NCBI GenBank assembly: GCA_910591455.2
Contig: OU342821.1
Span: forward strand, 16,877,787-16,941,786
DNA length: 64,000 nt
Direction of reading: 5' to 3'
Source: Pholis gunnellus
Taxonomy: Eukaryota > Chordata > Actinopteri > Perciformes > Pholidae
In this document: in pieces, positions 1-10,400 of the stretch
Numbering within the stretch: the first letter of the stretch is position 1
Layout of the letters: each line of letters opens with the position of its first letter
Position numbers and translations under genes: made by a program
Notes under the pieces: generated by a model
What the model was told of the DNA's origin: nothing
The model's database searches: none
The model's input: the letters and a program-made list of their open reading frames with translations, nothing else

Positions 1-84
1 TGAATTGTGGCAACTTTGGCGAATTCTTAATATTCATCCGGCGACAGGCACGAACATTGTATCTGTCCAAACTGTCCAAATACC

Positions 85-345
85 TGAAGCTTCAGCTGTA
101 CTTTGTGTCTAGCAATAATTAGCAAATGTTAGCATGCAAACCCCTTTGAACTACAGTAAGATGGTGAACATGGTGAACATTCTACACATACGTTGGGGGA
201 GAGGGTTTCCAAAGCTATTTGACCTTCGACAAGCAGTCCTGACTGAGTATACTGGCCCCTTAAGTAAGGCCTTAAGGCTGTAGACTCGTAGAGGCATTCG
301 GTATAAACCAAAATTAAAGAGGGCGTCTTTTTTGAAAGTGGCAAT
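85..345 (+). repeat. dispersed repeat family A copy
   Basis: GCTTCAGCTGTACTTTGTGT, AATTAGCAAATGTTAGCATG and AAGATGGTGAACATGGTGAA match the second half of the copy at 41600-42110 and the usual TTAGCATG-rich fish repeat. The right part (GGCTGTAGACTC) fits its tail. The middle is unrelated or diverged. Confidence 0.6.
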
Positions 346-590
346 CAATTATAATATATGGACCTTGTAGTCATAGGCAAAAACCTGGAACGAATGAAGT
401 GTAAAACCTTAAGTTTGTTGACCATATCAGCCTTGGTCAGGCCTTTCATGTGTGCGTGTTTAATGGCCTCTATTTTATTAGGTCAACAGTTCTCAGCGCG
501 ACACTAGTTCACCTTCAAAATGTTTTTTGTTTTTTTGGTACATGGCCTCTGTCCCAGCATTCACATATTTACGGTGCACATGACAGCATC

Positions 591-641
591 CCTGTGTGTG
601 TGTGTGTGTGCATTCCTAGCTTGCCACACACACACACACAC
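591..641. repeat. paired (TG)n and (CA)n runs
   Basis: A TG run (about 593-611) and a CA run (about 625-641) lie 13 bases apart and are reverse complements. They could form a hairpin with a stem of about 17 base pairs. Confidence 0.85.
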
Positions 642-2740
642 TCTCTATTGGTGCGGCAGGTCCTTGTTCCTTGGCCTGACATGTAGGCGCAGTAATAAAG
701 AGAGGCAATTACAAACTGGGCCTCAAAGCCATGGTAATGGAGCTGGTCAGACAGAGATAAGCAGAGTGTGCATGAAAGTGAACAAACTCCCAGTCATGCT
801 TTCCCTATGGAGCGTCAGTGTCCCTTTTAATCAGCACCAAGCAGAGCGCGGAGAGCCACACTGTAATTAAGCCTGCTCCGCTGAGGATGAGAGGAGATCA
901 TCGGGAGAGAAAAGCCGAAAAGAAAACTGGACAATTGCGCACAAAAACACACACACGCACACGCACAAGTACCCTTAGAGAGAAAACAGAGATAGAGATA
1001 CAAGGTGAGCAAGACAGCAAGACATGAACAGTGTGTGAGAGACAGAAAGAGAAACAGAGAAATGGTAAATGGGGAAAATACGTATGCATGCAAATTAGTC
1101 TAATATCGAAAATACAAGAGTTACTTGAATAAAATGTGCAGGGGGACAAATCATTAACATATACATATAGCCTCTTCTAATTGTGCCAATCTGCTTGTGA
1201 AAAAACAACAACATTTTAATTAGATTGTCGATACAAATTGAAGAACTATACCGACTATGGCGTCCAACCTACTGAGTATCTCACTATCAGCCAAGTTTTC
1301 AGTGGCTCTCTGATCCTCACAAGTAAAATTAGTCATCACGCTTGCTTGTTATTCCTTATCGTTCCGCCGTCTGAAGCAACACGCACTCATCAAAGTTTGT
1401 GACTCATTCCATGGAAGAGACTGTAAAGAGCTTACTGAATAGTTGCCTGCTTTATTTATTGATGAACTATTTAACCTGTTGGTTTTGACCCTTAACCTCA
1501 ACAAATTTAGAAAGATCAGCGATATGTCTTATAGTCTAAGCTCCTTTAAGTAAAGCTTTGTTGTTGTAAGGCTACCATATCAATTTCTCCTCGTTTTATT
1601 TTTATTGGTGATGAGACTGTGAAAGCCAAACGTTGCTGCCAATTATACATTTATACATTTGATACTATCAGAATTCTAATAAAATGCAGTTTGGAACAGA
1701 CATGTTCTAGGCAAACCTAAAATCTGCATATACAGTATTTCATATCATAAATCAGGAATGCAATTATTGACGACAAATACCACAGCTCTGGTTACCCACA
1801 AAACGTTATTGTAAACTCAAGTAATACAAGACGTGAGCTTGGGAATGTAATGAATCAGAAATGAATCATAGGTGTACCCAGGCCCATAGTGACTCCATGT
1901 TTCTTCTCGCTTTGCTCAGTCACTCATCACATTTATTTTCTTCTTTTTTTTATTTTTGGCAGCAATGGGCCCGCTTTCTGTTTAATATATTTAGCCGGCC
2001 CTGATCTATGATCAAAGTCAGTGAATTTTGAAAACATGACAGAAATGAGCTCAGTGCCAGATGGACCACATGCCTGCGCTACGACAGCTCTGCTGACTCC
2101 TGCAAATTGGCTCAAACCTTTGAAAGGCAGTCATATGAGCAGTTACCTGAAACACTCCTTTTGCCAGTGACAGCAGTGAACAGCTGATCACTGTATGTGG
2201 AACGTTAATCATCTGTGGCGTTCTTCATGGCATATATATTATGCTTACATGCGGGAGACGTAAACATACAGCTACAAGCAAGGCAATAAAAACCTCCCCG
2301 CCCACTGGTTTCAAGGGAACTGAAAGTGAACAGAGGGAACATCAGAGAGAAGAGTGGATGCTACCTTAGATAAGCTATTCACCTCCCCCTCTCATCTGTC
2401 CCCTGCGCTCAAATCCCCACGCTTCCATATATTTACCCATCATCTGATATTGAAATGATCTCTACACCATGTGGGAACACATGGCCACTTAACAGTTCAA
2501 CATGTTTGTCAGCCATGAACAAAGATGCAGTCAGTCAACAAAGCTGTGGACTGTGTGTGTTTCTGCTCATGTTAATTTAAGCTTTCACATGCTTTTAGCG
2601 AAACGCTTGAAAATGTGTACATACTGTACACATCTTCGAAAAACGTGATTATTTTTCGACACATGTTGCATCGGATTGTTGCAAATCACACGGCCAGATG
2701 GCCACATCGATTGACGTGCTTGTGTGAAAGCTTAGACACG

Positions 2741-2778
2741 TGTGTGAGTGTGTGTGAGTGTGTGTGTGTGTGTGTGTG
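2741..2778. repeat. (TG)n microsatellite with GA interruptions
   Basis: TGTGTGAG units passing into pure TG on the plus strand of intron 10. Confidence 0.9.
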
Positions 2779-3429
2779 GCAGAGAAAGGCAGGAAGAGAT
2801 AGAAGAAGTGTGAGGGAATGATAGAGAGCATGCACTGGAGTGCATCTGTGCATGTACCTGAGACGTGTAATGAGATCTGTGGAGAACTTCTCCAGAGAGG
2901 AACACTTAATGACAGTCTCTGTCCCCCAAGCTCCAGTGCATTTCAGAAAAGGAACCAAAGAGCTTCTTTAGCCAGCGGCTCATGGTGCAATGGGGAAAGT
3001 CATTACTAGTGCGCAGACACCAGAGCGAGGCGTGGAAATATTGGAGGGGACAGGAAGACACCAGAAGTGTCCCTGTTCAGGGGCTAGATCCCCTGATGGC
3101 GCAGGCAAAGAAGATGCATCCTACTAGACTTGAAGAGCCTCTGCCCAACGTTAAGACTATTCACTGGAACCGAACTAATGGTGCATCCAAGAGCTCCTTG
3201 TCAACTTGTACGGTCAAATATTTACATGTTGATCATCAGGAAGGTTTTTCACCGCAGCATGCAGCTCTTACAAACCCACCGTAGGTACCCGCTCAGCACC
3301 AATGTTGTGTGCGTACAGCTTGTTTCTGCTGTACCGAGGATGTCCATTGAATTCAAATTGCATTTTTTTGAGCATACATTTTGAGACGCTGTAATCAAAC
3401 AGTCTTTGTCAGCCCAGTACGGGAAACTG

Positions 3430-3600
3430 GGCAGCTTCCAAAACCTATAAACATGTGGAGAGCTGTACCAAATTTCAGAGATAAATCAAATAGTTGGTGA
3501 AACATTTACTCAAAACCACAAATGTGAAGCCTGTGGTGGTTCGAGAGGAAAAGTCAGGGGATCACCAACGTTGTTGGGAGTCAGCAGCTGACATAATCAT
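3430..3600 (-). repeat. dispersed repeat family A, reverse copy
   Basis: GAAACATTTACTCAAAACCA, CAAATGTGAAGCCTGTGGTG and GAAAAGTCAGGGGATCACCA are the reverse complement of the middle of the family seen at 7376-7660, where GTGGTTTTGAGTAAAA and the GATCCTTTGACTTT block appear. Confidence 0.55.
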
Positions 3601-4214
3601 TAAACAGTCATGACCAGACTGACAACTGATCAGACCTCTAGGGCCAAGCTAGCAGCACGGCTAAAATGATTCAAACTATAAAGGATATAGACGGCTTGCA
3701 TGCAGCAAATGCATTAATATCAAATATAGCAGCTCAATGTGCAGAGTCAAAGCGTTATATTCCACACTAAAGCAGGTATTGTTCCATCATACTGTCATTA
3801 CTTTGCCTGTAACAAACATTCCCATCAGCTGAAGGGGCATCTCTTCTTTTACCCACCACACTAAAAGCAATTTCAACAACATTGTCCTGGCCTTTGTCAA
3901 ATTGTGTTTTCCCACCACCACAGACAGTACAAGTATATTGACTCCTGCCCAAACTGCCAACAGTCTTAGTGTGATTCCAGAAAACCAACGGCTGCATGAG
4001 CACTTCCTTACAACCACAACACGATTCTGCAGGTTTACACTTCACAACCCCTATCAGTCAGACCACGCTTTGCTCATGCTTTAATCACCTCCAATCTGAA
4101 CTAGTGCAGCTCCCCAACTAGAGCAAAGTGCATCCTACTCAGATGTTGTAGCCTTCTGTTTCTTCAGTTTCTTTAAAATTGAACATATCCCTACTTTAGA
4201 TTCCTTTCAGCATG

Positions 4215-5060
4215 CAGCCAACAGACAGCTGCCGATTGTTATCACGACTCTAAGAGTGTGATCCCAGAAGTATGTGGAGGCTCTACAGGACTGTTTCGAG
4301 CTAATGGACTGGAACATACCCAGCTCCCTGGCTGCGTAACATGTCAATTTCCATGTGGACCCTTCAATGCCATTGAACAGTTTGCTGTTTCTTGCAGTTC
4401 TCTTTAAACAAACTGTAGAAAACAAAGAAAATGAAATCCCTACCCAGGGGAGAGGAGGGCTTGCAGAGCCGGCTACAGGGAGGAAGTTATGTTGGTCCGC
4501 GTGTGCTGAGGAGGAGAATTAAAGATAGAAACACTGGGGCAAAATTGAAGACAAATTGCAACAAAACAGTGTGAAGGAGGTGCTGAGTGGGATGAGAAGG
4601 ATTACTGGCTACAAGGCGCCATGCCAAGTGGGGGAAGAGAACAAAAATAGAGTGAATGACTTAAGTCTGTATTTAACAGGTTGAATGCGGAGACCCACCC
4701 ACTCCCCCAAGTTGACGGACCATATGAGATCTCTCTCTCTCTAACAATATGACTGATTACGCTCCCGCTTCCCCACAGGCCGTCACACCAGGGGTCAGCT
4801 TTTCCGCCCCAATCACTCCCGCCTCCGGATTGGCCACTTTGTAGTGAAGGGCAAGATGGAAAAAAGGCTTGCAGGAGAAGAGAGCAAATTGTTGCAAGGA
4901 GAACCACTCGTGTAGAGGATTTCAAGCGGAGAAAGTGGAGGTGGAACAGTCCTTCATATAGCTGACGGTCAGTCACGGCAACAAATTGGACTGGTCTCAC
5001 AACACAGACGATGAGAGTCGGCTGTTTCCTTTAGGAAGGAACTACATGTTCTAGCACCGT
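4215..5060 (+). mobile_element. second degenerate non-LTR retrotransposon fragment
   Basis: Fragments in several frames read VEALQDCFELMDWNIP near 4275, VKEVLSGMRRITGYKAP near 4570, and near 4980 a stretch equivalent to LDWS.NTD..SRL after frame correction. These resemble the linker and C-terminal part of fish LINEs (LQDCFxxTDW, VWxGMKxITGY, NKLDWSxNTDxxxxKxxSRLxxLR). The segment between is largely deleted. Subclass is uncertain (RTE/Rex or I-like). The 132-codon minus-strand frame at 4602-5000 is its antisense shadow. Confidence 0.55.
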
Positions 5061-5365
5061 CTGCCTTTTTGGTCTGTCGGTGAGGCAGACGCTGTGAACA
5101 TCTTGAAGGAAGAGGCTGATTTTGTCACTTGGCCGAAGGCAAAAGCTCAAGATAGGTTCACATGTTTTTGAATCTTTAGACAGTACTCACATGCCCATAA
5201 GTATATTGGAAGAATTATGTCAACATATCCTTCAAGATAACTGCATCTGGGATTACCTTGGAATTAAATAATACATTAAAAACAATTGTGAATGTCTCAG
5301 AACAAACGTGTTTAAACAGTGATACAAATAAACTCAGGGTCATAATATAGTAAAGAAAAAACTAA

Positions 5366-6205
5366 ATGCATGCTGGCACAAGACGATTCTCATCCAATCA
5401 AATGAACAATTGGATGTGCCAGGAATTTCTTCACTTAAACAAAGATACAACTGAGGTAGTTGTTTTTGGAGCCGAGAAGGAACAATTCAAAGTTGCCACT
5501 CAACTCCAATCGGCAATGTTAAAAACAATAGACCAATCCAGAAAACTTGGTGTAGTCATGGACTCAGACATGAATTTCAACATTCAACATTGAGACAACT
5601 AGTAAGTCAGCTTACTATCACCTTTAGAATACATCAAGGATTAAAGGACTTATGTCTCAGCAGGATTTCTTCAAAAGACTCGACTACTGTAACAGTGTCT
5701 TCAAAGGTTTCCCTAAAAAATGGATTAGAAGGCTGCAGCTGATTCAGAACGCTGCTGCTCGAGTCCTCACCGGGAACAAGAACGTGGATCGTAATAGTTT
5801 ACATTTCTATGATCTGCTCTTCTGCTACATTATGAACCATCCAGACCTCACTGGTCTGCCTTCTGTCCCCGGAGGCGAAACTAAACACGGAGGAGCAGAA
5901 TTCAGTTTTTATGCACCATAAATTTGGAATAAACCCAGAGGAAAGCTGCAGGTCAGCTACATGTCTCACTTCTTTTAAATCAAGGCTGAAGACTTTATGT
6001 TTGCCGCTGCCTTTAATACCCGTCTTATTTGATTTTAGATTCTTATTTTCTATTCTCTTGGCTCTTAAATGGCTATTTTTAATTGTATATAAATGTCATT
6101 TCATAGTATTTCTTTTGCACTTTTTTTCTTTTGATGTTTTATGGAAAACGCTTTTTAATAGTTGCTGAAATTTGCAACATAAATTGCGTTGCCTTGCCTT
6201 GCTTT
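5366..6205 (+). mobile_element. degenerate L2/CR1-like LINE, 3' part
   Basis: Broken frames read WMCQEFLHLNKDTTEVVVFG, then RKLGVVMDSDMNFN, then RLDYCNSVFKGFPKKWIRRL, then QLIQNAAARVLTGN, then FYAP.IWN and TSFKSRLKTL. This is the order of the C-terminal reverse transcriptase of L2-like LINEs (LNxxKTEV, RLDYCNxLxxGLP, QNAAARVLT). Internal deletions remove sequence before RLDYC and after LTGN. The 3' end carries TTGCCTTGCCTTGC, typical of L2-type tails. It is antisense to lamc3 and dead. Confidence 0.8.
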
Positions 6206-7375
6206 AGTACCAGTTTCCAAATAGAGATGCTAATTGACTGTCATCAACACAAACAAACTTAACAGCAAAGTGTCGGAGGTCAGAGATGCTCTAACTCAGA
6301 CATTCATAAAAAAAAATGTAATTCAAACTTAACTTAAGTGAGAAAATCCTTGAGCTAAATCGGGGCATGTGGGCTGCAGCCATTCATGCTCAAACGTAAA
6401 GCATATCAGAGTTCTGTACAGCCTGAGCACACATACACTGCAATTCCCTTTAGGAATATGTCCTACCTACAAACCTCTACAGGGTCTCAGGAGGAAATTG
6501 TCTTCATGTACCTGCATGTGCACATTTAAACTCGAATATTCTGTTAGAATGTATAAGATGTACAGCTCTTTACTGCAACATTATATTTATAAATATATCC
6601 TGTGTACAGGCCTAGATAATATCTTGACCGGGTGACTTTTATACAAATATTGCATTGATATTTCATCAATGTTTCATTCATGGTCATACTTTCTACATAT
6701 ACAGTATATATATATATATACATTTGTGTTGATTTGTCCATACAGAACACTTTGCACAAAGTGGTTAGAGAGACATTTTTATTGTTTCTTTTGTTCTTTT
6801 GTCCTGCTCATATGTAGGTATATGTAAAAGGTTAAACTGCCAATAAAAATACAGAACAATATAATATTTTAACCATGAACCTAAATGAATAAATGAATAA
6901 AGCATTAAGTGCATTTAAACCCCACCCTAAATAAAAAAATCAACTTTGTCAGTTTTGTTTACATGACCCCCTTTTAGTATAATCTAGATTCTACCTTTTC
7001 TTCGCTCCTTCAATGACAGAGTTTCATCAAAATCAATAATATCAGAATTCATCTGCCGTCTCCGTGGCTGCTTACATGCAATTTGAAGCCCTGGGGTTGG
7101 CATATCATGCTGCAAAGGGACCACTGCCCACATAACTGTACTTCCAGGCCACGGACACTCAATCTAGCACTCTGCATGCTGTCGCTATAATCCACTTAGC
7201 TCTCCTTTCCCTGCCTCCTGGAGCATACTACTAGAGTGACCTCGCCGGTCCCGTCAAGACATCAAACTCCTACAAGCTTCAGAGAAGTTTTCCTATATTT
7301 ATATATTTGTGGCCTGATGTGACCTTTTAAAAAAAGAATCCCATCTTTCTTATACAAACCTGTTTTTAGCCATGC

Positions 7376-7660
7376 TAGCGCCGTGGCTCAAGGGATGGTC
7401 GGTCAACGGGCCCAACACTTTGGTCCAGACTGAAATATCTCAACAACAATCTGATGGATTGCCATGAAATTCGGTACAGACATTCATGGTCCCCCCTGAG
7501 TCCATAAAGGCTTAGGCGATCCTTTGACTTTAAAACTGGCGCCAACTGCAGGTCAAAGTTTTCACCAGTGAAAAATCTCAACATCTGCTTGATGGATTGA
7601 TACAAAATCTTGTGCAGACAAGTCTCAAGAAGGTTAAAATTTGTGGTTTTGAGTAAAATT
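7376..7660 (+). repeat. dispersed repeat family A copy
   Basis: CTGAAATATCTCAACAACAA, TGATGGATTGCCATGAAATT, GTACAGACATTCATGGTCCC and AACTGGCGCCAACTGCAGGT are in the usual order of this fish repeat and match 41600-41720. The 100-codon minus frame over it is not a gene. Confidence 0.65.
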
Positions 7661-8276
7661 AGATTTAGTACACACATTCACATCCCCCTGAGGAGGAATT
7701 GCAATAATAATTGTAATCCCTTAATTTTACCTCCTTGATAATTTGTCAGCTAAGTGTACGTTTGACTCCTGTGCTCCCTTTGTATCACCTATTTTGTACT
7801 CTAGGTGACTTTTGAGTCATTCCACTTCTGTACACATTTCACATCACTCTGGGTGAGACCATCTGCTAAATGTATAAAATGGAAAATTGTAAATGTAATG
7901 CTGCTGCTCTGTACCTGCAGATCTACATGACAGCTAGCGCATGGGGGAGCTGGCTCATCACTACATTTATATCCTGACATACCGCTGGGACCGTGACAGC
8001 ACAGTCAACGTAGTTGAGCTGCAGTCTGTGCATGGGTGTCCTGGATAGTCTGTTCTCTGCGGACTCTATGTATATATTGTAACAAGGAACAAGTCAGGCA
8101 ACAGGGAGTTGCATAGCTGCAGAGAAAAACAAACATCCCAACATCCATTCTTATGCACACATTAAGGCAAGTGCTTTGGTATTCTCGAGAGACACAAGTT
8201 CAACAGTAAAAAAAAAGAAAAGAAAAGCATGTGCACAGACTTACAAACTGACAGCCGCGTGCCTGCACCCTAGTAC

Positions 8277-8475
8277 CTGACAACGAAGGAGTGCTGCAAT
8301 GTGAGGCCAGGGTCGTGGTCAAGCACCGGTTGGGGTGAAAGGTCAGCAGATAGGGTGACTGCAGAGCCTTGGAGGAGCAAGGTGACGTGGTCGGGGAGCA
8401 GCGCGGAGGTCTCGGAGGTGAAGGTGATGGAGAGGAGCTGGCCGTAGCTGTAGGCTTGATGACCCAGGAATTTCT
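8277..8475 (-). CDS. lamc3: lamc3 exon 10: middle of L4 globule, last exon seen
   Basis: Codes for residues 552-617 plus two bases. The acceptor is CCACTAG|AGAAATTC and the donor is GTTGTCAG|GTACTA, phase 2. It reads EKFLGHQAYSYGQLLSITFT, followed by HVTLLLQGSAVTLSADL and LTLQHSFVVR. KFLG.Q..SYGQ.L and the beta-strand LLLQG..V are typical of laminin domain IV. The open frame runs upstream into the intron without a start codon, as expected for an internal exon. The GTACTA donor is weak, but the following bases give a stop in frame, so the exon must end here or very near. The next exon was not found in the window. Confidence 0.92.
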
Positions 8476-9589
8476 CTAGTGGGCGATCAGAGAGGTTGGA
8501 TGTTAGAGAGGTGAGTGGAGTCAGCTTTATTGTTGAAGTATCAGCCAACTCTCTGCCATTAATGTGGTAAACACAGAGGGCACACAGATTTCTGCATGTG
8601 CAAGTGTGTTGTGGTGGAAGCTGAATTAGCATTTATTTTTTGTGGGTATTAAGAAATATTCTGCCCGTTCCTATCTCTTTCAGTCCGTGTGTGTGTGTGT
8701 GTGTGTTCATCAGGGCAGAGGGGTACAGGCTTTTTTTGAGCACACATGAAGCACTGCAGCAGTCTATGTGTAATTACCCACCCTCTCATCTCTGGCTCAT
8801 CACAGCACATTTACAGGACTTCAAAGATCTTAGCCACCACTAGGCATAACCCCACCTCACTACCAACATCCCAAAGCTGGCAAAAAGGAGTGGAGAGTGG
8901 TGCTTTTGATAAATAAAAATAGACAGAAGTCTTGCCGTCCAACACATCACATGCTATTGTAGAACATCTTGCACCAGTTGAGCAGTAAAAATGAAAAAAT
9001 CACAACAATCTTTGGAAAAAAAACAACTATGCTGCCATTCTCTACCTGCTCTGGGTGAGCGAGTGGGCAAAACCGACAGGTTGCACGCTTGGTTGCCACC
9101 TTGTTTTTGAGTGTAATCGTGTGTGAAGTACATCCTGAGCTCTTCTGGGGGTTGGAAGGGCTAAGGACTTGAGTGGGTGATTTTGCTTGCGAGGTGCCTC
9201 TGGCGTCATACGGAGCAATTCAACTGTCTGATCTTCTAATATCTGCTCAACCAACCGCCCCCCTTCAGTACATCTTCAGCCCACTCGCACTGTGACATTG
9301 ACGGCCAGATCAGTCAGTGTTTTCATCTGACCTGCACTTCTGTAAGGCCACGTACTAATCAGTGATGTGTTGAAGTTATTAGTAGTAAGTTTATATTCTC
9401 TATTTTTGAGTAGAGAGCAATGTAATTAGTATTTCAATTAGTTTCAATAGTTTTTTTGTTATTATTATTGTTTCATGGTCCAATAAATATTGGCTTTACA
9501 AATCAGTTATTTTGGTTTATTATACATATATTAGTTATATATCATAGAGTTAAAATTAAATTGCTCTCATGTGTTAAAATTGTCACACT

Positions 9590-10400
9590 CTGGCTCTGTG
9601 TCCAGATGCCTTCAGATTTATTGTGAAGACCGGGGATAGTTGTAGACTTTGTTTTCTTGGTTTTGGGGTTTTCTGTTTCCCTATTTACACACCTGCTCTG
9701 AATCAGCCTCGTTAGTCCTTTCCTGTTCCCCTGCCAATCAACACATTCCCCTCACCTGAGCTTCTCTGGCCCATCTCCACACCTGCACTTCACTCCTCGT
9801 TAGATACGTTTGTATTTAAATCAGGCGGCAACCTCTGGCTCTGAAATGTGAAGCCATTGTGCAAGTGCCTTAAGCTTGCATTCTCTCTATTGGCCATCAG
9901 GGGGACCTTCAGAGTAAAATAGTACAAAACGTGCTTATGTTCTTAGGGCATGGCTTTTTGAAAGGTTGCTACCACAGCGTTGTCCAGTCTGGGCGTTGTT
10001 CATGTTGTTTTCGTCTTAGAACTTTAACCCTTTCACAGTGTTCATGAAAGTAAATTTTAACGATTTGGTCGCCTAAAAATGTCTTATTCAGCGTTCGGTT
10101 ATACTCAACTCCACACTCTCGTATCACTTCGGGTTCCAAAAACACAAGATGACACCAAACAAAACCGGTCAATATGCTGAACTCGAGGCTTCAATCCGTA
10201 TTCCACAAACCAATGAGTGACACCACGGTGACTACTTCTACTTTATAGTGGTGTCATATTTAAGTCCTGGTTGAATCCTTGGTTCTGTTCTGTAATTTTC
10301 AGTTTTGCCTTGCCTGCACAGACTTTAAATAAAAAAGTTCTGTTCCTGTTGCCTGCTGTCTCCTGCATTTAAGTCCACCTGCTCCACTCTCCCTGAAACA
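9590..10400 (+). repeat. dispersed repeat split by a second insertion
   Basis: The left part (TCCTGTTCCCCTGCCAATCA, CACCTGAGCTTCTCTGGC) and the right part (GTCCTGGTTGAATCCTTGG, TTTAAATAAAAAAGTTCTG, CCTGCATTTAAGTCCACCTG) read as one element with an AATAAA near its 3' end. This is a structure I recall from fish LTR or non-LTR 3' regions. The two parts are separated by the inner element at 9823-10256. Confidence 0.5.
9823..10256 (+). mobile_element. 434-bp element inserted into the repeat around it
   Basis: It is flanked by TATTTAAATC (9813-9822) and TATTTAAGTC (10257-10266), a 9 of 10 match that looks like a target-site duplication. It starts AGGCGGCAACCTCTGGCTC and includes GTGCAAGTGCCTTAAGCTTG, CTATTGGCCATCAGGGGGAC and near its end CACCACGGTGACTACTTCTA. 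I recall these motifs from a common percomorph repeat. No coding capacity and no obvious terminal inverted repeats. Confidence 0.6.

Larger units (their letters stand above)
1..8276 (-). other. lamc3 intron 10, incomplete (at least 8.3 kb)
   Basis: Begins with the GTACTA donor of exon 10 and runs off the window. It contains family A copies at 85-345, 3430-3600 and 7376-7660, two LINE remnants at 4215-5060 and 5366-6205, and (TG)n runs near 591-641 and 2741-2778. I searched the minus strand by eye for the expected remainder of L4 and for the next LE modules and did not recognise them. Confidence 0.65.

Noticed and set aside
4602..5000. 132-codon minus-strand frame that could be taken for a lamc3 exon
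   Set aside because: No cysteine pattern of LE or L4 domains. Plus-strand frames of the same region match LINE protein blocks.
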